A stretch of 10,889 nt of DNA from Chlamydiia bacterium (GTDB lineage: Bacteria > Chlamydiota > Chlamydiia > Chlamydiales > JAAZZY01): the NCBI GenBank assembly GCA_014239035.1, contig JAAZZY010000055.1, forward strand, positions 1-10,889, in the 5' to 3' direction. Positions 7,368-10,889 of the stretch are shown here, piece by piece. The position numbers and the translations under genes are program-made. Within the stretch, counting starts at the first letter, position 1. Every line of letters starts with the position of its first letter. The notes under the pieces are model-generated. The model made no database searches. It was not told the DNA's origin and saw only the letters and a program-made list of their open reading frames with translations.

Positions 7368-8170
7368 TAGGGCAAAAAGCCTGAGGTAATCAGTACGTTA
7401 TCTAGATAGCGGAACTTTGTCATAAGAAGTACTGGCCCAACCTTCGTAGCAATGGCTTTATCGTCGACTGAAACGTCCCCTTCGTGCTGCTTTTGTTGGA
7501 TGCATCCCGGGAAAAGGCGCATGGTATAGAGCACTTCTTTGAGATTTGCAATTCTAAGAGGAAACTGCAATTGGAGATCAGCATGAAACTCTAAGTCATA
7601 TTTTATGGAAAGCTCTTCATCAAAAGCAGAGAGATTCTTTAAAGCCTTCCTCTCATACATCGCTGTTTCCAAAAAAAGGCCTCGGTGAGCATCTGACATA
7701 ATTTGTAGGAGTAGAATATCTTTTGGATTAACAGAAGCTATTACTTCTTCAACTTTTTGCTCAATAGCAGTACCTTCCCATAAAATAGATGAGCCGATGC
7801 ATACTAAGGAGGAATTTTTTAAGCGTTCTATCTGCTTTTCAAAGCGCATGGGTGCGCTATAGTCATCAGGAAATTGCCAGGCGACATATTTTGCCTTTGT
7901 TGCTTTTAAAAGCTTGTTCAAGCTACTCGAGATACCTTTATTTTTTTCCCCAGAAATTAGATGGATGCGATCATCTTTTTTCTGAAATTCTTTGATAATC
8001 TCAAGAGATCCATCATTTGATGCGGCATCATAGATAAGAACCTTAAAATCTTGAAAGGTCTGAGCTAAAATGCTCTCTAAGCATTCAGAGAGATAGTCTT
8101 CGTTGTTATACACAGGTATTAAGCAGTCTAAAATAGCCATAAAAAAAGGGGTTAATTTTTCTGATAGCAT
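7364..8170 (-). CDS. Family 2 glycosyltransferase (GT-A fold)
   Basis: A 268-residue inverting glycosyltransferase that would move a sugar from a nucleotide-sugar donor to an envelope glycan, glycolipid or other acceptor. The N-terminal strand LIPVYNNEDYLSECL (17-31) is typical. It is followed by the donor-site segment YDAASNDGS (47-55) and by QFPDDYSAP (99-107), where DD takes the place of the metal-binding DxD. There are no membrane helices, so it is cytoplasmic or loosely membrane-bound. Acceptor and donor cannot be read. The ATG at 8170 has only a weak AGAG nearby. The alternative ATG at 8140 (MAILDCLIPVYN) fits the usual family N-terminus but has a pyrimidine-rich stretch and no ribosome site before it. 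No other glycan gene is adjacent in the window. The gene meets tdk tail to tail with overlapping stops. Confidence 0.88.
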   Translation of the reverse strand: MLSEKLTPFFMAILDCLIPVYNNEDYLSECLESILAQTFQDFKVLIYDAASNDGSLEIIKEFQKKDDRIHLISGEKNKGISSSLNKLLKATKAKYVAWQFPDDYSAPMRFEKQIERLKNSSLVCIGSSILWEGTAIEQKVEEVIASVNPKDILLLQIMSDAHRGLFLETAMYERKALKNLSAFDEELSIKYDLEFHADLQLQFPLRIANLKEVLYTMRLFPGCIQQKQHEGDVSVDDKAIATKVGPVLLMTKFRYLDNVLITSGFLPY

Positions 8171-8408
8171 TTCTCTATTCTAAAATCAAGCTCTAGAGCT
8201 GCTTTAGTCGACTTATGAGACCCTTCGATAACTTTTCTATCAACTGATGTGAGTTGAAAGGGGTTGTATACAAAAAGTCAAAACGCATTACATTCTTCGT
8301 GGTGCTCACAGTAAAGATCAGCGGAATTAATCCGCACGCATAGAAACCAAATTCTTTGATTAAAAAATGCTTACTCTTAAAGTGAACTCTTAAAATTTGA
8401 ACTTTTCA
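8152..8408 (-). other. Possible decayed coding region in the gap upstream of the glycosyltransferase
   Basis: The gap 8171-8550 holds no intact gene. On the minus strand, one frame is open for 30 codons (8281-8370), has a TGA at 8278-8280, then stays open for 41 codons to a TAA at 8152. The second part includes VDRKVIEGSHKSTKAALELD, which reads like real protein. Another frame is open for 70 codons (8196-8405) without a convincing start. Two frames reading well over the same bases suggests either a broken gene with a frameshift or a repeated non-coding element. Small inverted repeats are also present: a 6-base stem at 8240-8257 and a 5-base stem at 8321-8335. I cannot name a family, and chance openness in AT-rich DNA is possible. 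Confidence 0.25.
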
Positions 8409-8483
8409 TATCAACTAAAGATGTAAAAGGTAATTTCTATGGTAGCACCCTCAATTTGAAAAATAAAATTAAGATAGTTGCTA

Positions 8484-8513
8484 TTGACTCCATTTCATTG
8501 TTAGTGCTAGCAT
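8484..8513 (+). promoter_or_regulatory. Candidate promoter for the 122-residue orphan gene
   Basis: TTGACT (8484-8489, five of six) and TAGCAT (8508-8513, four of six) are separated by 18 bases. Initiation near 8521 would give a leader of about 30 bases before the ATG at 8551, with AGAGG placed correctly between. This is the best rightward promoter in the gap. Confidence 0.42.
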
Positions 8514-8550
8514 CTTCGGCTCTAATGATTTTAATATGAGAGGTTTAGTA

Positions 8551-8919
8551 ATGTCTACAGCTGTTTTCCATAACGTTGAGCTAACAGGAAATCATGGATC
8601 TGCGAATTATGTTCTAACAATATGGGATAGAAATGCGATGAAATTGGCTACTCAAGTAGGGACTGCACAATCACTAGTTCCACTTTTTGAAGAGACGGTA
8701 AATAATAGATATCAGCCCAAATTTTTACTTTTTCCTTGCCCAGAGGAGCTCTATATAAATTTTACAGAAGTTCAAGGGAAAGTAATGCGAGGTCACCAAT
8801 CTCATAGTTACAATATCCAACAGGGGCAAGAAGGTGTCGGCCTCATTTTTAATAGAGATTCTTATGGCGCTAGCATTGAAAATGTTAGAGAGCGTGGGCA
8901 AGCTGTTGTTTGGGGCTGA
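8551..8919 (+). CDS. Hypothetical protein of 122 residues, no recognised family
   Basis: I do not recognise this protein. It has no signal peptide and no membrane helix. Alternating hydrophobic and polar residues (NYVLTIWD, PKFLLFPCPEELYINF, EGVGLIFNRDSYG) suggest a mostly beta fold. It ends in QAVVWG. It has one Cys and several His (GNHG, RGHQSH), without a clear metal or active-site pattern. The frame opens at 8536, but I chose the ATG at 8551 because GAGAGG lies 7 bases upstream, while the earlier ATG overlaps that site. It is a single-gene unit with its own candidate promoter, flanked by the gene-poor gap on the left and a convergent exported-protein gene 13 bases on the right. It could be a lineage-specific or secreted protein, but nothing proves that. 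Confidence 0.62.
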   Translation: MSTAVFHNVELTGNHGSANYVLTIWDRNAMKLATQVGTAQSLVPLFEETVNNRYQPKFLLFPCPEELYINFTEVQGKVMRGHQSHSYNIQQGQEGVGLIFNRDSYGASIENVRERGQAVVWG

Positions 8920-8932
8920 AGAGTGGAGCCAT

Positions 8933-9280
8933 TTAGATAGCTTTTAGGTGGATGTCTTTTTCCATAAGAGTAATGGTTTTGGAAAATCTATTTGCAAAAT
9001 CATCCAGGTCGTTATCCAAGATAGCCTCTGCATTATCAAATGAACCAAAAACCTCTTTAATATAGTTCTGAAAGTTACTTTCTAAAAACTGGAGCTCGTT
9101 TTCTGAAAGACTAGATTGAATCATAGACCTTGTCATTGCTTTAAAAAGGAGCTTATCAAACGGCTCTTTTGTATCTGACTTCTTAAAAGGAACATAGGGA
9201 GTTGCATCATTTGCAGCATGAACTTGGCTTACCGTAACAACGAACACCGTAAGTAAAATAAAAAAACAATTTCGCATCAT
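8933..9280 (-). CDS. Small exported protein with Sec signal peptide, function unknown
   Basis: A 115-residue protein starting MMRNCFFILL. A basic residue, a hydrophobic core of about 14 residues and a cleavage site after VHA (residues 20-22) make a good type I signal peptide. The mature part of about 93 residues is charged and predicted helical (SENELQFLESNFQNYIKEVFG, then NDLDDFANRFSKTITLMEKD), so it is a likely periplasmic protein. C5 lies within the signal sequence before its core and is not a lipobox. The frame is open back to 9361, but the ATG at 9280 is preceded at 7 bases by GGAG, and starting there puts the signal at the N-terminus. I do not recognise the mature domain. It converges on the orphan gene ending at 8919 with no clear terminator between. 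Confidence 0.66.
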   Translation of the reverse strand: MMRNCFFILLTVFVVTVSQVHAANDATPYVPFKKSDTKEPFDKLLFKAMTRSMIQSSLSENELQFLESNFQNYIKEVFGSFDNAEAILDNDLDDFANRFSKTITLMEKDIHLKAI

Positions 9281-9312
9281 CTTATTGCTCCATGTTGAAA
9301 GACAGACTTTAA

Positions 9313-9342
9313 GTGATAGGATTGTTTTTAAACAGCTGTAAA
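9313..9342 (-). promoter_or_regulatory. Candidate promoter for the exported-protein gene
   Basis: On the minus strand TTTACA (9337-9342, five of six) and TATCAC (9313-9318, four of six) are 18 bases apart. Initiation near 9306 would lie about 25 bases before the ATG at 9280. Confidence 0.3.
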
Positions 9343-9386
9343 AACAAGGGAGTGTTTCCACTTGTGAAAGCAGAGTGATTTTTTTA

Positions 9387-9539
9387 CTATGCGCCTAAGA
9401 GCTCAGTCATAAAGTAAAAAATAAAGGTAGAATTAAACATAAAAAGATCTCGCATTTGGCGCATATTGTGCATAGTGCGTTGGCTTTTCCGTTTATAAAT
9501 CATGGGAGTTTTGAAAAAACTATGATGAGATTTATTCAT
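9387..9539 (-). CDS. Possible tiny gene B: basic 50-residue peptide with hydrophobic tail
   Basis: The frame starts MNKSHHSFFK. Eight Lys/Arg against two acidic residues, plus three His, make it strongly basic. Residues 32-49 (LFMFNSTFIFYFMTELLG) are hydrophobic enough for one membrane helix. Its ATG overlaps the stop of the acidic frame upstream by 8 bases (ATGAATAA), which is typical of translational coupling. No family is recognised. A basic peptide with a membrane helix behind an acidic partner recalls small toxin-antitoxin pairs, but this is inference. The frame could equally be part of a decayed locus. The length is within chance limits, so confidence is modest. Confidence 0.38.
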   Translation of the reverse strand: MNKSHHSFFKTPMIYKRKSQRTMHNMRQMRDLFMFNSTFIFYFMTELLGA

Positions 9540-9702
9540 ACTCTTCCCTTGTTACGGCTTGAAGCCATGCAAAGCTAGCCTTGTTTTCAGGACTGGCATT
9601 TACAAATGCTTGGAAATTTTGGAACTGTAACTCCAACAAATAGGTTGTCGCATCTTGCTCTGGGGCTAGTAATATCAAACCCTCATCTGTTAATATTGTC
9701 AT
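9532..9702 (-). CDS. Possible tiny gene A: acidic 56-residue protein
   Basis: The frame starts MTILTDEGLILLAPEQDATT and ends in TREEYE. Nine acidic residues against two basic give a net charge near -7. The middle (TYLLELQFQNFQAFVNASP) looks like amphipathic helix. The sequence GAGGAGG (9712-9718) lies 9 bases upstream of the ATG and is the strongest Shine-Dalgarno match in the window. It overlaps the basic frame downstream by 8 bases. I do not recognise it. A second frame (9763 to 9683, 26 codons, MKLEGKYCHLIMVNPEEE) reads through the ribosome site and overlaps this start. The pair could therefore also be one older gene split by a frameshift in the A-run near 9707-9711. Confidence 0.45.
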   Translation of the reverse strand: MTILTDEGLILLAPEQDATTYLLELQFQNFQAFVNASPENKASFAWLQAVTREEYE

Positions 9703-9711
9703 GGTATTTTT

Positions 9712-9718
9712 CCTCCTC
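9712..9718 (-). promoter_or_regulatory. Strong ribosome binding site for tiny gene A
   Basis: The minus strand reads GAGGAGG, nearly the full anti-Shine-Dalgarno complement, with a 9-base spacer to the ATG at 9702. It is the main reason to treat the 56-codon frame as translated. Confidence 0.5.
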
Positions 9719-9791
9719 TGGATTTACCATAATTAGATGGCAGTATTTGCCTTCCAATTTCATCAAAAATAAATGTATTTATTAAGTGGGT

Positions 9792-9820
9792 AAAAAAGTG
9801 GTTAAGCGCAGACGCGCTTA
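9792..9820 (-). terminator. Hairpin with U-run: weak terminator or attenuator
   Basis: On the minus strand TAAGCGC, a four-base loop GTCT and GCGCTTA form a perfect 7-base stem (9820-9803). After ACCAC it is followed by six T (9797-9792). The five-base gap makes it a sub-optimal intrinsic terminator. It may end transcripts from the rseP-like gene about 165 bases upstream. It may also act as an attenuator between the leftward promoter at 9946-9974 and the tiny frames beyond, since the 38-codon frame ends exactly in this stem. Confidence 0.38.
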
Positions 9821-9918
9821 TAAATGGCGGTACCCTTTGCCATTCGCCACATGAAATAAATCATATGCCGTTTGGGCAGCAGGACCGTACAGACTGTAAT
9901 TTTATGTAAATTACTCAT
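9802..9918 (-). CDS. Possible 38-codon leader peptide
   Basis: The frame starts MSNLHKITVCTVLLPK and ends IYKRVCA. It is basic, with two Cys. Its ATG is about 21 bases downstream of the predicted start site of the strong leftward promoter, but no good ribosome site precedes it (only AAAGA, 7 bases away). The last codons and the TAA coincide with the hairpin stem at 9803-9820, so a ribosome reaching the stop would block the hairpin. That geometry suits a leader peptide controlling downstream genes. It is equally consistent with a chance frame, and I recognise no family. Confidence 0.28.
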   Translation of the reverse strand: MSNLHKITVCTVLLPKRHMIYFMWRMAKGTAIYKRVCA

Positions 9919-9945
9919 AACAATATCTTTAGTTTCGTTATAATT

Positions 9946-9974
9946 ATTATATCAAATTAATAGTTTAATTGCAA
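9946..9974 (-). promoter_or_regulatory. Strong sigma70-type promoter, leftward
   Basis: The minus strand has TTGCAA (9974-9969, four of six), an exact 17-base spacer and a perfect TATAAT (9951-9946). Initiation is expected near 9939. It lies just past the stop of the rseP-like gene and points at an interval with no recognised gene, so something there is probably transcribed: the 38-, 56- and 50-codon frames or a small RNA. Confidence 0.52.
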
Positions 9975-9985
9975 GGTTTAATTAA

Positions 9986-10889
9986 CTAAAAGATCCCTTT
10001 AATTAACCGACTAAGGTCATGGAATGTAACAAAGACAAATAATCCGATGAAGACAATCATGAAAGGGACGACGATCCTTTCCATTGTCTTGGATTTAAGT
10101 GGTTTGCGTGTAACTTGTTCCCAAAGGGCAAAACAGATCTGACCACCATCAAGTACAGGAATTGGCAGAAGATTCAAGATGCCTAAGTTTAAGCTAATGA
10201 GAGCAAGCCAATAAAATGCCTCTTTAAAGCCTAGTGACCAGCCCTGCTGCATCACTTGAACGATGCCAATAGGACCTGAGAGCCATTTTGGGTTGAGTCC
10301 ACCTGTAACTAATGCCTTCATAGTCTGGTAGATATCTCCAGTTACTCGTCCAAAAAGGACATATGGAGGAGGGTTATAGGAGACCTGACGATCTTGGAGG
10401 CTTACCCCTAAAAATAGTCTTTGCTCGTTAGCTTCAAAGAGCTGCAGGGCCATTTGTCTCTTCTCAGGGTCGCTAATTTCCTCAATTTTAGCCTTCTGCT
10501 CTTGCATAAGGGCACTCCATTCAGGTTTATCTGCCTTTACAGCAATTTCCTGCATAGTCATAGGATTAACGGGTCTGAGGAGCTTAAGCTTGCCAGATTG
10601 TTCAACCTGTGTGCTGAGACCTACTTTTTGTTTGAGAGTATTGAGGCTGGCCCAGTCGATATGTTGCTCAAAGGCCTCATTGGCCTCTTGCCAAGGGATA
10701 ATCGGTAGGTTTTCATTTCCCGATTGAACGATGACATTAAATTGGTGTGACTGAAGGCCTAAGAGCATATCCTGTAAGTGACTTACCGGCTTTCCATCTA
10801 TTGCAACAATCTTATCTCCAGTTTGGAGCTTGGATTCTATAGAATGCGAAGAAAATGGTACAGGACGGCGATCGATTTCAATGAAGCGC
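9986..10889 (-). CDS. rseP: RseP-like site-2 metalloprotease, C-terminal 300 residues (runs off the right edge)
   Basis: This is an inner-membrane zinc protease of the S2P/M50 family, which in other bacteria cleaves anti-sigma factors and signal-peptide remnants within the membrane. Visible residues 19-58 are the end of a PDZ domain (KLQTGDKIVAIDGKPVSHL). A long charged segment follows (about 60-160). Next comes SGPIGIVQVMQQG (204-216) and a membrane helix containing NLLPIPVLDGG (239-249), whose Asp is the third zinc ligand. A last helix lies near 271-290. The HExxH motif would be outside the window. The frame continues without a stop to the window edge, so the internal Met at 10768 is not the start. 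The long segment between the PDZ and the LDGG helix is unlike short E. coli RseP and fits chlamydial homologues, as far as I recall. Confidence 0.92.
   Translation of the reverse strand, partial: RFIEIDRRPVPFSSHSIESKLQTGDKIVAIDGKPVSHLQDMLLGLQSHQFNVIVQSGNENLPIIPWQEANEAFEQHIDWASLNTLKQKVGLSTQVEQSGKLKLLRPVNPMTMQEIAVKADKPEWSALMQEQKAKIEEISDPEKRQMALQLFEANEQRLFLGVSLQDRQVSYNPPPYVLFGRVTGDIYQTMKALVTGGLNPKWLSGPIGIVQVMQQGWSLGFKEAFYWLALISLNLGILNLLPIPVLDGGQICFALWEQVTRKPLKSKTMERIVVPFMIVFIGLFVFVTFHDLSRLIKGIF

Noticed and set aside
8189..8200. Perfect 12-base palindrome AGCTCTAGAGCT
   Set aside because: Single copy with no second site near a promoter; not enough to call an operator.
8373..8394. Direct repeat ACTCTTAAA twice, 4 bases apart
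   Set aside because: Too short and low in complexity to support a binding site or array.
8901..8935. Possible bidirectional terminator between the two convergent small genes
   Set aside because: Only a 4-base GGCT/AGCC stem without a U-run.
9281..9361. 27-residue N-terminal extension of the exported protein
   Set aside because: It would bury the signal peptide, and a ribosome site fits the ATG at 9280.
9977..10007. Direct repeat TTTAATTAAC twice, 11 bases apart
   Set aside because: Short, AT-rich and partly inside the rseP coding end; likely chance.

Overview
The window is AT-rich bacterial chromosome with short intergenic gaps, ordinary Shine-Dalgarno sites and no tRNA, rRNA, insertion sequence or CRISPR array that I can see. 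An intracellular, eukaryote-associated bacterium is the best fit, and an environmental chlamydia (Parachlamydiales type) is my leading guess. The reasons are an ankyrin-like plus SET-domain protein of the nucleomodulin kind, two pyrimidine salvage genes, and an RseP-type protease with a long insert between its last PDZ domain and its C-terminal membrane segments. This placement is inference from gene content; Legionella- or Coxiella-like hosts of such genes are not excluded.

Left part (1-2877): the 5' part of cytidine deaminase (cdd) points left off the window edge. Divergent from it is a rightward run of a ten-helix EamA/DMT transporter, a zinc-dependent NADPH-type alcohol dehydrogenase of the YahK/cinnamyl class, and a small four-helix membrane protein 7 bases behind it.

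Middle (2874-6648): a leftward run of three genes. Reading 5' to 3' they are the SET-domain protein, a stand-alone GyrI-like effector-binding protein, and an SRPBCC + TIGR01777 epimerase-like fusion. The last overlaps the preceding rightward gene tail to tail by 4 bases.

Right part (6792-10889): thymidine kinase (tdk) runs rightward and meets a leftward family 2 glycosyltransferase, again with a 4-base overlap of stop codons. A 380-base stretch without an intact gene follows and may hold a decayed reading frame. Next come an unrecognised 122-residue protein with its own promoter and a convergent 115-residue exported protein. The interval 9281-9985 lacks any recognised gene. It carries a very good leftward promoter, a 38-codon frame ending inside a hairpin with a following U-run, and two overlapping tiny frames, one strongly acidic and one strongly basic with a hydrophobic tail. 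This is the best candidate here for an undescribed small system, though a decayed locus is a real alternative. The window ends with the C-terminal half of the RseP-like site-2 protease.

Functionally, cdd and tdk point to pyrimidine nucleoside salvage, the SET protein to possible host interaction, and RseP to envelope stress or membrane proteolysis. The other genes are general metabolism, envelope or unknown.
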